From positions 1-64,000 of the forward strand of contig CAKSAM010000004.1 of assembly GCA_934436245.1 (NCBI GenBank): a DNA stretch of 64,000 bases, written 5' to 3'. Below are positions 1 to 10,300 of the stretch, one piece after another. Numbering within the stretch: position 1 is the first letter of the stretch; every line of letters begins with the position of its first letter. The notes under the pieces were generated by a model. The model was given only the letters and a program-made list of their open reading frames with translations, did no database searches and had not been told where the DNA came from. The translations under genes were made by a program, and so were the position numbers. The DNA is from an uncultured Acetatifactor sp. (GTDB lineage Bacteria > Bacillota > Clostridia > Lachnospirales > Lachnospiraceae).

Positions 1-102
1 AAACCGCACCGCCACACCTATCTCCATGAGGAAAAGTACCGCGAAGCCGCGAAAAAGCTGGTGTTGGAGGATGAAGTTTTAAGCCGGGTATTGGAAGACT
101 AA
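1..102 (+). CDS. 3' end of an unidentified protein (partial)
   Basis: Frame 1 is open from the first base to a TAA at 100-102 and encodes a charged, helix-like tail of 33 residues ending DEVLSRVLED. The start and most of the gene lie outside the window. The Lys/Glu-rich composition gives no family. It is taken as a real gene end because the frame is open up to the window edge and is followed by typical intergenic sequence; no function can be assigned. Confidence 0.5.
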   Translation, partial: KPHRHTYLHEEKYREAAKKLVLEDEVLSRVLED

Positions 103-203
103 GTGTGAATTCCCGGATGACAGGGACCGTTGTTAAAATGATTTCCTATGATAGTCATCCTGAGGAACAAAGTGGCATGTAAACCGGGCAGAAAAGGCGA
201 TAG

Positions 204-429
204 TGGGTCTATATGGAAAAACGTAGCCCTGAGATACTCAAGAGGGCAAATAAATTTTATAATTTGAAGCATATGGGTCTATGCAGAAAAAATATAGTCA
301 GAGATACTTGATTTTGTAAAAATGAGTATCTGGAGGAATATTTTTTCTGTATAGACCCATTTAACAAAATAAGACGATTAAAAAGCGAAAAAAATGGAAC
401 TCAGAAGAGAAAAATTCTGTATAGACCCA
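204..429. repeat. Nested inverted-repeat element, copy 1 (226 bp, MITE-like)
   Basis: The arm TGGGTCTAT(A)..GAAAAA occurs twice in forward orientation (from 204 and from 274) and twice inverted (ending at 359 and 429), giving an outer palindrome of 226 bp and an inner one of 86 bp. Inside the inner unit a smaller stem AGATACT/AGTATCT is present. A second copy with the same offsets lies at 36577-36802. The element encodes no ORF. It occupies most of the gene-free stretch 103-472. Confidence 0.85.
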
Positions 430-472
430 CGAAAATTGAAATAATGACATTTGAACAAGACATGTAAGGAAG

Positions 473-1258
473 TTAGCGCAGGAAATAGTAATAGATCATT
501 TTTTCCACAAGCTCCGTATTCAACGGATATGCCTGATTCTCATAGGTTGTAAGCAAGTGAACGGAAGGAAGAATGCCATGTGCAGAATAAAGTTGTTGCT
601 TGGAAAAGGCATTTTGACAATATCCGGGAGAATCCATCAGACCAAAGTGTTCCCAATAATACAATTGTTCCGTTTTGGGATGAAGAATTGTGAAATCAGG
701 ATAAAATTTAATATCGCCGAGGTTAAGGGCACATTCATAACGAAATGGAATTTTGTTTGTATAAAGAAGCATGGCAATGATAGCTTCTGATTTTGAACGT
801 ACGCTGATGCCGTTGACAGCTTTATAGATGAGGTTTTCAGGATTTTTGGAATTGCGATCGTAAGTCTCCTGCATCCAGGCTGTGTGTGAGGGAGATAATT
901 GAAAATAGGAAGCTAACAATTCACTATATCCGAGAGAAGCATCCTGCAATAATATGGAACTTTTTATTGCCTTTGGACGATGTCTGTCATAAAAGTTGAT
1001 AGCCTTTTTCTCCTGAAGTAATTCTTCCAACAGGGAAGTGAGATATTTGCGTAGCGCTAATTGCTCAGCAAGTGCACGATCAGATTTAGGAATGTATTTT
1101 TTAGAATGACCATCACTGGAATACCATTTGATATTTTCTCCATTATGTGAAATGATCAGTTTCCCCTGAGGTAATTGATTCAATTGCTGTTGAATATCAG
1201 AGATTTTCTGTGTAAGATCAGTTTTGGTATGAATAAAATCGGAAAAAAATAAAGACAT
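473..1258 (-). CDS. PD-(D/E)XK-like nuclease-fold protein, putative
   Basis: This 261-residue protein starts at the ATG at 1258, chosen because AAGGAGG lies 8 bases upstream; the frame stays open another 37 codons but that part is hydrophobic and lacks a good ribosome binding site. The N-terminal third is coiled-coil-like (Lys/Gln/Leu rich, around residues 10-90). The C-terminal half holds a pattern typical of PD-(D/E)XK folds: RSKSEAIIA (helix with conserved Glu), YPDFTI (Asp), then YYWEHFGLMD (Glu). The arrangement resembles the nuclease domains attached to helicases or found alone in Clostridia. It is a single gene, unlinked to an operon, reading towards the 226-bp repeat. Family-level call is inference from motifs; substrate is unknown. 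Confidence 0.6.
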   Translation of the reverse strand: MSLFFSDFIHTKTDLTQKISDIQQQLNQLPQGKLIISHNGENIKWYSSDGHSKKYIPKSDRALAEQLALRKYLTSLLEELLQEKKAINFYDRHRPKAIKSSILLQDASLGYSELLASYFQLSPSHTAWMQETYDRNSKNPENLIYKAVNGISVRSKSEAIIAMLLYTNKIPFRYECALNLGDIKFYPDFTILHPKTEQLYYWEHFGLMDSPGYCQNAFSKQQLYSAHGILPSVHLLTTYENQAYPLNTELVEKMIYYYFLR

Positions 1259-1395
1259 AAGAAACTCCTCCTTTGAGAAAATATAGAAAATAAAAGAAAT
1301 AGTTATAGAAGACAGATACATAATCAGATTAAAACAGATAAAGCGAGAATTGTAAAGGACTAACAGCAATTTATATAAAGTTTATATTTTTTTTA

Positions 1396-1461
1396 TTGCA
1401 AAGATAATAGATTACGTTATAATGTTAGATGGCTAACAAAAATAGTTAGCTATCTAACATT
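1396..1461 (+). promoter_or_regulatory. Promoter and palindromic operator of the MarR-ABC exporter operon
   Basis: A -35 like TTGCAA (1396-1401) and a consensus -10 TATAAT (1418-1423) are separated by 16 bp. Overlapping and following the -10 is a long inverted repeat (1421-1461) with 17-bp arms that match at 16 positions. Each arm itself contains a TTAG-N4-CTAA palindrome, so two MarR dimer sites are likely. Position over the -10 predicts repression by the adjacent MarR protein. Confidence 0.85.
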
Positions 1462-1572
1462 TTTGCGAAATAACACTGAATGAACGTCTTTTCATGCTAT
1501 GCTAAAATGCAGAAGCTGATTTCAGCAGTTTATGGGTTGAAGTGTATAGTGTATAGAAATAAAGGAGGCAGA

Positions 1573-2073
1573 ATGAACGAGGAAGATGTATTGTCGAACC
1601 GCCAACTTGGATTCGAGCTCAAGGCTGCCAACAACATGATCCGCCGGAAGATGGAAGTGATCTTCGCCCAGCAGGATGGTTATGAACTTAACGGAATGCA
1701 GGGACCGCTTCTGGGATATCTGTATCATAAGAGCAGAAACGGTGATGTATATCAGAAGGATGTGGAACGGGAGTTCCGGATCCGCAGATCTACGGCGACG
1801 GTAATGCTGCAGAGCCTGGAACAGAAGGGATATCTCGTCCGGGTGGCTTCGACGGAAGATGCGAGACTGAAACGAATTCTTTTAACAGAGAAAGCGATCC
1901 GGCATCATGATCTGATCGAAGAGCAGATCCGGATTTTTAACCGGGAACTGGAAGCAGGGCTGACAGAAGAGGAAAAGGAGACATTTTTGCGTATTCTGGA
2001 TAAAATGATGCAGAATCTGGGAATGGATGGAGAGCGCATGGAAAGTTCCAATGGACCATGCCGAAATGAGTGA
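1573..2073 (+). CDS. MarR-family transcriptional regulator
   Basis: A 166-residue winged-helix protein. The start at 1573 follows AAAGGAGG by a short spacer. The sequence shows the MarR layout: an N-terminal dimerisation helix, a helix-turn-helix around residues 55-85 (VEREFRIRRSTATVMLQSLE), then the wing with the diagnostic DAR element (STEDARLKRILLT), and a C-terminal helix rich in Glu. It is followed 164 bp downstream by two ABC exporter genes and preceded by a double palindromic operator, so it very probably represses the operon autogenously and responds to a substrate of the exporter. The ligand is unknown. The intervening 164 bp is A-rich and has no other feature. Confidence 0.92.
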   Translation: MNEEDVLSNRQLGFELKAANNMIRRKMEVIFAQQDGYELNGMQGPLLGYLYHKSRNGDVYQKDVEREFRIRRSTATVMLQSLEQKGYLVRVASTEDARLKRILLTEKAIRHHDLIEEQIRIFNRELEAGLTEEEKETFLRILDKMMQNLGMDGERMESSNGPCRNE

Positions 2074-2237
2074 TGACAGCAGCCATTCGTAACAGGCAGA
2101 TCACCGAGTATTTATCAAAGCAGAAACAGCAAAGAAGCAGCCAAGAATAAAAAAGAAGCAGTAAAGAAATAACAGTAAAGAAATAACAAGGAAATTACAT
2201 AGAACTAACAAGAAGAAAAGCAGAAAGGAAATCAGCT

Positions 2238-3992
2238 ATGATTAAAACATTAGCCAGACAGATCAAGGAATATAAGCGTGCATCCCTTGTCACACCCATA
2301 TTCATGATCCTGGAAGTAGCCATGGAAATGGTGATTCCGCTCCTGATGGCATCGATCATTGATGACGGTGTCCAGGCGGGAGATATGAAACATATTTTTG
2401 TCATCGGTTGTTATATGGTCCTGGCAGCTATTGTCGGATTGTTCGCCGGTGTCATGGGTGGTAAATATGGTGCGAAAGCCTCCACCGGATTTGCCAGAAA
2501 CTTAAGAGAAGCCATGTATGAGAACATTCAGACCTTCTCTTTCTCCAACATTGATAAGTTCTCCACCGCAGGACTGGTCACCCGTATGACTACGGATGTT
2601 ACCAATATCCAGAACGCTTACCAGATGCTCTTACGTATGTGCTTCCGTGCACCGGTCAGCCTGATCTGCGCCATGCTGATGGCATTTCTGATCAATGCGA
2701 AAGTGGCAAGCATTTATCTGGTAGCCGTGGTATTTTTGGGAATCGTCATGGCTTTTATCATGAAAAAGGTATCGAAATACTTCAGTGAAGTATTCAAAAA
2801 ATACGATGACTTAAATGCCAGCGTACAGGAAAACGTAGCGGCGCAGCGTGTGGTAAAGGCTTATGTGCGTGAGGACTACGAGATCGACAAGTTCCACAAG
2901 GCCAGCTACAACATTTACAAAATGTTCAAAAAAGCAGAGTGTACCATGGTCACCATCTGGCCCGTCATGCAGTTTACCGTATATGGCTGTATCCTGGGCA
3001 TCAGCTGGCTGGGAGCACACATGATCGTTGCCAGTCAGTTGACCACCGGTGAACTGATGAGCCTGTTGACTTATTGTATGACGATTCTGATGAATCTGAT
3101 GATGTTAGCCATGATCTTCGTTATGATGACCATGAGTGCTGCAAGTGCCAAACGTATTGCGGAAGTACTGGAGGAGAAGGCAGACATCACGAATCCCGAA
3201 CAGCCTGATTATGATGTGACGGACGGCAGCATCCGTTTTGATCATGTAACCTTCCGTTATAATAAACAGAGTGAAAAGCCGGTGCTGGATGATCTGAATT
3301 TTGAGATCAAAGCCGGTGAGACCATCGGTATCCTGGGTGGTACCGGAAGCTCCAAGACCAGTCTGGTGAACCTCATCAGCCGTCTGTATGATGTCAATGA
3401 GGGTACCGTTTATGTCGGTGGCAAGGACGTCAGAAACTATGATCTGGAAACCTTACGTAACGAGGTATCCGTAGTATTGCAGAAAAATGTGCTGTTCTCC
3501 GGTACGATCCTGGAGAACCTCCGTTGGGGCGACGAGAACGCTACTGAAGAGGAATGCATCCGTGCCTGCCGTCTGGCATGCGCCGATGAATTTATTGAAA
3601 AGATGCCTGGAAAATACAATACTTATATTGAACAGGGCGGAAGTAACGTATCCGGCGGACAGAAGCAGAGACTGTGTATCGCCAGAGCACTGCTGAAAAA
3701 GCCGAAGGTACTGATCCTGGATGATTCCACCAGTGCCGTGGATACCGCTACTGATGCGAAGATCCGCAAGGCATTTGCCACGGAGATCCCCGGTACGACA
3801 AAGATCATCATCGCACAGCGTATCTCCAGTATTCAGGACGCCGACCGTATCATCGTAATGGATAACGGCAGGATCGATGCATTCGCACCTCACGAAGAAC
3901 TGCTTCGTACCAATAACATTTATAAAGAAGTATATGAAGCCCAGACCCAGACGGGTGGCGGCGATTTTGATGAGAATGGAGGTGAGTCATAA
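2238..3992 (+). CDS. ABC exporter half-transporter with degenerate ATP site
   Basis: A 584-residue half-transporter: six-helix type IV exporter membrane domain (about residues 15-310) followed by a nucleotide-binding domain. Walker A reads GGTGSSKTS from about residue 367, the signature is SGGQKQR near 471, and Walker B ends LILDDS, with Asp496 where the catalytic Glu normally sits. The partner encoded downstream has the normal Glu. In known heterodimeric exporters such as BmrC/BmrD and TM287/288 one site is degenerate in this way, so the two products should assemble as a heterodimer. The stop codon overlaps the next start (TAATG). Control by the upstream MarR suggests export of a toxic compound or peptide; the substrate is not predictable. 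Confidence 0.95.
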   Translation: MIKTLARQIKEYKRASLVTPIFMILEVAMEMVIPLLMASIIDDGVQAGDMKHIFVIGCYMVLAAIVGLFAGVMGGKYGAKASTGFARNLREAMYENIQTFSFSNIDKFSTAGLVTRMTTDVTNIQNAYQMLLRMCFRAPVSLICAMLMAFLINAKVASIYLVAVVFLGIVMAFIMKKVSKYFSEVFKKYDDLNASVQENVAAQRVVKAYVREDYEIDKFHKASYNIYKMFKKAECTMVTIWPVMQFTVYGCILGISWLGAHMIVASQLTTGELMSLLTYCMTILMNLMMLAMIFVMMTMSAASAKRIAEVLEEKADITNPEQPDYDVTDGSIRFDHVTFRYNKQSEKPVLDDLNFEIKAGETIGILGGTGSSKTSLVNLISRLYDVNEGTVYVGGKDVRNYDLETLRNEVSVVLQKNVLFSGTILENLRWGDENATEEECIRACRLACADEFIEKMPGKYNTYIEQGGSNVSGGQKQRLCIARALLKKPKVLILDDSTSAVDTATDAKIRKAFATEIPGTTKIIIAQRISSIQDADRIIVMDNGRIDAFAPHEELLRTNNIYKEVYEAQTQTGGGDFDENGGES

Positions 3993-5917
3993 TGCCAGGA
4001 CCTATGGGCGGCGGAATGCGTGGACCCGACAGAAGAATGCAGGGTGGTAAACGTATTGAGAATCCGGGAAAAGTATTTAAACGACTGATGGCATATATTT
4101 TCAAAAACTATGCCATTCACTTCATTTTTGTATTGATCTGTATCGTACTGAGTGTTGTGGCAAGTATTCAGGGTACTCTGTTCATGCAGAGGCTGATCGA
4201 TGACTATATCTTGCCCATGATCGGGCAGGAGACTCCGGACTTTGGCAATCTGTTCCGGGAAATTGTCCGTGTAGCAGGCTTTTACCTGGTGGGTGTAGCG
4301 GCTACGTATGCGTACAACCGTATCATGGTCACGATAACGCAGGGAACATTGAAGAGTCTCCGTGATGATCTGTTTGAACACATGGAGAAGCTGCCAATCA
4401 AGTATTTTGATACCCATTCCCATGGGGATATCATGTCCATCTACACCAATGATATTGATACTCTGCGCCAGATGATCAGCCAGAGTATCCCACAGGTATT
4501 TTCCAGTTTTATTACCGTAGTGGGTACGCTGGGAAGTATGCTGGTACTGAGTATCCCACTGACAGCAGTCAGCCTGATCATGGTGGCGCTGATGATGTTT
4601 GTCACCGGTAAAGTTGCAGGCTTAAGCGGAAAATATTTCGTAAAGCAGCAGAAGAATATCGGTACCGTGAATGGTTATATTGAAGAAATGATGGAAGGGC
4701 AGAAGGTCGTCAAGGTATTCTGTCATGAAGACAAGAGTCTGGAAGAGTTCAAAAAGTTGAACGACGAGTTGTGCGAAAGTGCTTATAATGCAAATAAGTT
4801 CGCCAACCTGATGGGACCTATCAATGCACAGCTGGGTAACTTAAGCTACGTGGTATGTGCTATCGTCGGCGGTGCTATGGCACTGGGCGGCTTTGCAGGA
4901 TTGACCTTAGGTAAGCTGGCCAGCTTCTTAACCTTTAACAAGAGCTTCAACATGCCCATCAGCCAGGTCAGTCAGCAGTTGAACAGTATCGTTATGGCAC
5001 AGGCCGGCGCTAAGAGAGTCTTTGATCTGCTGGATGAAAAAGTAGAGACCGACGAAGGCTATGTAACTCTGGTACGTGCGAAAAAGGTAGACGGCAAGAT
5101 CGTAGAGTGTCCCGAGCGAACCGGTATGTGGGCATGGAAGCATGTGCATCAGGCGGATGGCTCTGTAGATTATATTGAGTTACAGGGTGAAGTCGTATTT
5201 GACGATGTGGACTTCGGCTACAATGATGACAAGATCGTGCTGCATAACATCGAGATGTATGCAAAGCCCGGTCAGAAGATCGCATTCGTAGGCTCCACCG
5301 GCGCCGGTAAGACCACGATCACGAACCTGATCAATCGTTTTTATGATATTCAGGATGGTAAGATCCGTTACGACGGCATCAATATTAACAAGATCAAGAA
5401 AGCGGATCTGAGAAAATCCTTAGGTATCGTACTGCAGGATACCCATCTGTTCACCGCTACCGTTATGGAAAATATCCGTTTTGGTAAGCTGGATGCTACG
5501 GATGACGAAGTCATTGCCGCAGCGAAGTTAGCAAATGCGGATACCTTTATCCGTCAACTTCCGGATGGCTACAATACAGTCCTCACCGGTGACGGTGCGA
5601 ACTTAAGCCAGGGACAGAGACAGCTTCTGTCCATCGCCAGAGCTGCGGTAGCAGATCCACCGGTACTGATCCTGGATGAAGCTACCAGCTCCATCGATAC
5701 CCGTACTGAGAAAATTGTACAGGACGGCATGGATAAGCTGATGAAGGGCAGAACCACTTTTGTCATCGCTCACAGACTCTCTACTGTTAAAAACAGTGAC
5801 TGTATCATGGTCCTGGAGCAGGGACGCATCATCGAGCGGGGCAATCATGACGAACTTATCGCTCAGAAGGGCAGATATTACCAGTTGTATACCGGTAATG
5901 CCATCGCCGAGGGCTGA
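3992..5917 (+). CDS. ABC exporter half-transporter with catalytic ATP site
   Basis: A 641-residue partner of the preceding protein, with its start codon overlapping that gene's stop. A Gly/Met/Arg-rich N-terminal tail of about 25 residues precedes the six transmembrane helices. The nucleotide-binding domain has Walker A GSTGAGKTT from about residue 434, signature LSQGQRQ, and Walker B LILDEATS with the catalytic Glu near 563. An extra segment of about 50 residues, containing a Cys, Trp-rich stretch (ECPERTGMWAWKH), lies between the membrane and ATPase domains, a feature also seen in BmrD/YheH-like subunits. Translational coupling and the complementary active sites support a MarR-controlled heterodimeric exporter. 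Confidence 0.95.
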   Translation: MPGPMGGGMRGPDRRMQGGKRIENPGKVFKRLMAYIFKNYAIHFIFVLICIVLSVVASIQGTLFMQRLIDDYILPMIGQETPDFGNLFREIVRVAGFYLVGVAATYAYNRIMVTITQGTLKSLRDDLFEHMEKLPIKYFDTHSHGDIMSIYTNDIDTLRQMISQSIPQVFSSFITVVGTLGSMLVLSIPLTAVSLIMVALMMFVTGKVAGLSGKYFVKQQKNIGTVNGYIEEMMEGQKVVKVFCHEDKSLEEFKKLNDELCESAYNANKFANLMGPINAQLGNLSYVVCAIVGGAMALGGFAGLTLGKLASFLTFNKSFNMPISQVSQQLNSIVMAQAGAKRVFDLLDEKVETDEGYVTLVRAKKVDGKIVECPERTGMWAWKHVHQADGSVDYIELQGEVVFDDVDFGYNDDKIVLHNIEMYAKPGQKIAFVGSTGAGKTTITNLINRFYDIQDGKIRYDGININKIKKADLRKSLGIVLQDTHLFTATVMENIRFGKLDATDDEVIAAAKLANADTFIRQLPDGYNTVLTGDGANLSQGQRQLLSIARAAVADPPVLILDEATSSIDTRTEKIVQDGMDKLMKGRTTFVIAHRLSTVKNSDCIMVLEQGRIIERGNHDELIAQKGRYYQLYTGNAIAEG

Positions 5918-5927
5918 GGAAAACAAT

Positions 5928-5975
5928 AAAAAACCGGAGTCATTCCTGAAACGGGGATGGCTTCGGTTTTTTATT
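5928..5975 (+). terminator. Rho-independent terminator of the exporter operon
   Basis: An imperfect GC-containing stem (AAAACCGGAGTCATTCC pairing with GGGATGGCTTCGGTTTT) is followed by a T run, 10 bases after the exporter stop. The A run on the other side lets it also serve the convergent minus-strand gene ending at 5980. Confidence 0.85.
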
Positions 5976-5979
5976 GTAA

Positions 5980-7284
5980 TTATGATTTGTGGCCGGGAGT
6001 GCTGCAGAGACAATATTTTTTTATGATTATGTAAAAATAAATCAGAAATCCTACAATGCCGGCGGCAACCAGGCGGATCAGCGGTTTGTCATTGTAATAG
6101 GTGAAGTCACCGTAATTTCGCAGAATCCATCCAATGTTATAATAAGTAAGGACGGAAAAACCCCCATAACAGATCCAAACAGGCTTTATTGGTTTATAAA
6201 TGAGCAGGAATACCAGTAAAACAATGCCGGGGAAAAGATATCTTTCGTGCATTCTCACAGAGAAAGTAAACATTGTGAGAATGATAAAAGCACTCAGCAA
6301 ATAATATTTATACGGCATATCGAGACAGTATTTTGCAATGATAAATGTAAAAAGAACGATCATTAGGATGGCAATGGTTCCCCAGATTTTTGTGGGCAGG
6401 AATAGGAAACTGGTGTCCTGATCCACACCGTTCATGCCTACAAGAGCCCAGAAGTTAAACCCGTTGACAGTTGCAAAGGAGTAGGATCCCAGAGTGGAAG
6501 TATATTGTGCAATTACTTTGTTCAGACCAAAAGGTATGGAGCAGAGCACCATTCCGCAGATGACACAGAGACCGCTGCCGAGATGACAGAAGAATTTTTT
6601 CCAGGAAAAATCTTTGAGGAAAACATGGTCTAAAATACCAGCTAAAAGTACCGGCGTAAAAATCAGCATTTGCGGTTTGGACAGGACACCGATACCGTAG
6701 ACAACATATGCCGGTATCAGCCGGTGATTTTTCAGGCAGATACACAGAACAACAATGAAAAATGCCAAAATAGAATCTACCTGTCCCCAACAGACGGAAT
6801 CCAGAATAACAACAGGATGGAACAAATATACCGACATTATGCAGACAGACTGAATTTCCGATAGCTTCGCATATTTACGGGATTCCAAATAGATCAAAAA
6901 GCTACAGAGAATATCACAGCAAATGGCAGGGGTTTTGAGCAACAGCAGATCCATGGAGGAAAACTGTGCGATATGAAAATGTGCCCGGATACGACCGATC
7001 ATGTACAGCACATACATGTAGAGTGGAGGATAGTCTGTCAGCATATCCTCCGTGTAAAAACCGGAAGGACCGTATTCAATCATACGGGCGGCCCAATCCG
7101 AGAAAAAAATAATATCAAAGCCGTAGCCAAAGACTTTTACTGCCAGTATCATTCGAATCAGCAGTCCCAGACACAAAAGCACACAGGCCAGAACAACCGG
7201 TCCGGGTGAGACTTTGGAATGTTGAAAAATAAAGTAACAACTAAAGACTAACAATATACCGAGCAGAGCAAAAAGGTGAAGCAT
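5980..7284 (-). CDS. GT-C fold membrane glycosyltransferase (mannosyltransferase-like)
   Basis: A 434-residue integral membrane protein with about ten hydrophobic helices. The start at 7284 is set by AGGAGG just upstream; the frame extends further but that part overlaps the neighbouring gene out of phase. Near the N-terminus it has SDWAARM and the acidic loop TDYPPLYMY, and later CWGQVDSI and MHERYLFPG, features of polyprenyl-phosphate-sugar dependent GT-C enzymes. It is closely similar along its length to the first ~430 residues of the 1096-residue protein encoded just upstream, from which it is separated by only 38 bp, so it is the second gene of an operon and a duplication product. The acceptor is unknown; a role in envelope glycan or protein glycosylation is inference. 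Confidence 0.82.
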   Translation of the reverse strand: MLHLFALLGILLVFSCYFIFQHSKVSPGPVVLACVLLCLGLLIRMILAVKVFGYGFDIIFFSDWAARMIEYGPSGFYTEDMLTDYPPLYMYVLYMIGRIRAHFHIAQFSSMDLLLLKTPAICCDILCSFLIYLESRKYAKLSEIQSVCIMSVYLFHPVVILDSVCWGQVDSILAFFIVVLCICLKNHRLIPAYVVYGIGVLSKPQMLIFTPVLLAGILDHVFLKDFSWKKFFCHLGSGLCVICGMVLCSIPFGLNKVIAQYTSTLGSYSFATVNGFNFWALVGMNGVDQDTSFLFLPTKIWGTIAILMIVLFTFIIAKYCLDMPYKYYLLSAFIILTMFTFSVRMHERYLFPGIVLLVFLLIYKPIKPVWICYGGFSVLTYYNIGWILRNYGDFTYYNDKPLIRLVAAGIVGFLIYFYIIIKKYCLCSTPGHKS

Positions 7285-7322
7285 ATAAAACCTCCTAAGT
7301 AAATTAAATTGGAGAGAACAGG

Positions 7323-10300
7323 TCATCCCGAGATCAATACCCAGGTCGGTCTCCAACGTAAGTATTTTATTACAAAATCCACATCCACCGGCTGACCGGA
7401 CAGTACCGGATAGAACAGCAGGAACAGGCCGAAGACTAGCGCAGCATAGGCACAGCAGAGAATGACAAAGGTGCGGTCGGATACTCGTTTTTTCAGCTGC
7501 ACCATACTGTACACGATCATCAGTACCACAAAAGGAACACTTGGGAAATAGTGATAGATGAAAGTGATCCTGGTGACGAAGAACCAGGGCAGGTACTGCG
7601 CCAGGTAGCCGACTGCCAGAAAAGCAGCTGCTGCATATTCTCTGCGAGACAGGGTGCCTGTGGCAACAGAAGAATCCCTGCGGATCCTGCCATGTGCCAG
7701 TGCCTGTAATAAAGCACTGTTGGTAAATAACAGATACAACACATAGAGAAATGCCGGAATACCGATCCACCATACCAAAGGATTACCGAAAGCACTGATA
7801 CCTTCTTTCATGGTATCGGTAAGATATCCGGAATAATACCAGATGGGACGTACCATGGTGGGCCACTCATACCAGGAGGAAGAATATGGATGAGTAGCAT
7901 TCAGCCCACTGTGGTAATTGAACATGGAAGACTGGTTGGCCAGCATACGATCCCAAAGTCCCGGATGGGAATTGTCCACAAAGGGCAGGTAGGACAACAG
8001 ATAGATGACAGCCGGAATCAGTATGAAAAAGGTCAGGCAGAAATCTATGGTTTTTATGGTATAGCCGGCAAAATTTTTAACAATCTGTTGATGCCCGATA
8101 CCGTGAGTGCTTTTGCCGGGATGCGCTTTGGCATAAAGATATTCCCGGTACCGCCGCAATAAATGAGCGAAGAACAGAAGTGCCAGACCGCATCCTGCAT
8201 ACATACCGGTCCATTTGCTGGCAATACCCAGCCCCATGCAAATGCCACATAATCCCAGTGGAATAAAAGTTTTATATAGTGGTGTATCATAAAAACTCAT
8301 GGAGCAGTAGCTATACATGAAATAGTACATCGCAATCACAAAAAAAGTGATATATACGTCAATGGTTGCAAGCCTTGTCTGTGTAAAGTGCATGAAATCA
8401 AAAGCAAACAGGAAACAGGCCAGAGCTGCTGTGGGAGTGCTGTTTGTCATTTTTTTCCCAAGCAGATATAAAAACGGCAGCATGGCAATGCCGAATAAAG
8501 TACCTATGATACGCCAGCCAAAGGGGTTCATTCCGAAAATGGCAATCCCCAGAGAGATGAAAATCTTGCCCAAAGGTGGGTGGGTGTTCTCATAGGTTGG
8601 CAGTCCATTTAGGAATTCGTAGGCCGTGCGTCCGTGGTAGATCTCATCGAAATACATGCTGTTCCGGAAGGAATAGCGTTCCGGGTACAGAGTACTTTCG
8701 TCAAACAAAGTGGTGTAAGAATCAGCATTCACCGGACGAGTGATGTTGCCGTCTGCGTCAGTAAAGACCAGTTCGATCAGAGAAGCATCGGTGTCCGTCA
8801 ATGTCAGACGCAGATATCCAGCAGTGGCAGTTGTACAGGAAGCTGTGTTTTCTGCGGTCTGTACCAATAGATCCTGCAGGGAGACATCCTGCCAGGTAAA
8901 GACATTATTTAAAATAATCTCCCCAAGGTATGTCCAGGTGTCCTCCGCATTATTTTTGACCTCCACTGTAAAATGGCGTTGATGCCAGGGGGCCAGATAA
9001 CTTGCCATGGTTATGGGCGGAGCATCTTCAGAGAATTCTAATTCAATGGTCTGGTTTTGCACCATGTTGTAAGTCGTTGTCGGCGCTGTGCGGTTCCCCA
9101 GATCATGGAGAGCAAAGCAGCTGTACAAAGCACAGATCAGCAGTAACAGCCATAGGTCTGTTTTGGTGAAGCGAACCTTTTCTTCGGACGGAACAGGCTC
9201 CAGAGGCGAGAAAAAATGATCCAGAAGCAGCTGAACTGGTCTGCGGCCGGCGGTGCGGTGACAGGAAGCTTTCTTTCCGGTGGCGCTGGAAGAACCGGAA
9301 GCTGTCACAGCAACAGGCGTCTGGTGAACATAAAATTTCCAGATGATCTGATAGAAATAATACAGGCAGCACAACATTCCGGCAGATACCAGTAAAATGA
9401 TGGGAGCCTTGCGGTCATAATTCTGCGGATCATAATGGTACAGCACATTGGCGGTGTTGTAAAAATGCAGTACTGCAAATCCACTGAAGCATTTCCAGAG
9501 CGATGCGGAGGGCTGGTACAGGCAGCAGAAAAGCAACAGTGCCAGACCGGGATACATATAACGCTCATGCATACGGACGGAGAACAGGAACATCGTCAGG
9601 ATGATAAAGGCACCGAGACAGAAATATCTTGAAGGCTCTTTCCGGCAGTGGGCTGCAATAAGGAAGGTAAAGAGTACGATCAGCAGGATCACGATAGTGC
9701 CCCAGGTCTTACAGGGCAGGAAGAGGAAGGTCGTGTTCTGGTCGATCCAGTTCATTCCCAACAGTCCCCAGAAATTGTAGGCATTAATCGCTGCATATTC
9801 ATAGGATCCCAGGGTAGAAGTATACTGTGAAATCGCAGCCTGTAGTCCGAACGGGGCACACAGAAGGAGCATCCCACAGATGACAGCCATACCGCCGCAT
9901 ACATTGTAGAAGAACTTTCGCCAGGAAAAGTTATCTAAAAATACATGATCCAGAATCCCTACCAGAAGAACCGGCGTAAAGATCAGGGTCTGCGGCTTTA
10001 GCAGGACACCGACTCCGTAGACCGCATAGGACGGAAGCATATTTCCCTCCATGAGGAACAGACACATGAGGATAATCACCAGCGTATAGACGGAATCCAC
10101 CTGCCCCCAACAGGAGGAATTCAGGATAATTGCCGGATGGAACAGGTATGCGGAGGCTGCACACAATCCCTGCAGTTCAGAAAAATGCAGCTCCTTTACA
10201 GCCTTTCTGTAGAGCAGAAATCCGCAGGCAATATCACAGAGAATCGCCGGTGATTTTAACAGTAAAATATGCAGATCAGAATAATAAGGAATTTGTAGCA

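Noticed and set aside
5980-7773. Longer N-terminal version of the 434-residue glycosyltransferase
   Set aside because: The extra 163 codons overlap the neighbouring gene in another phase; AGGAGG and the homology to the paralogue's N-terminus fix the start at 7284.
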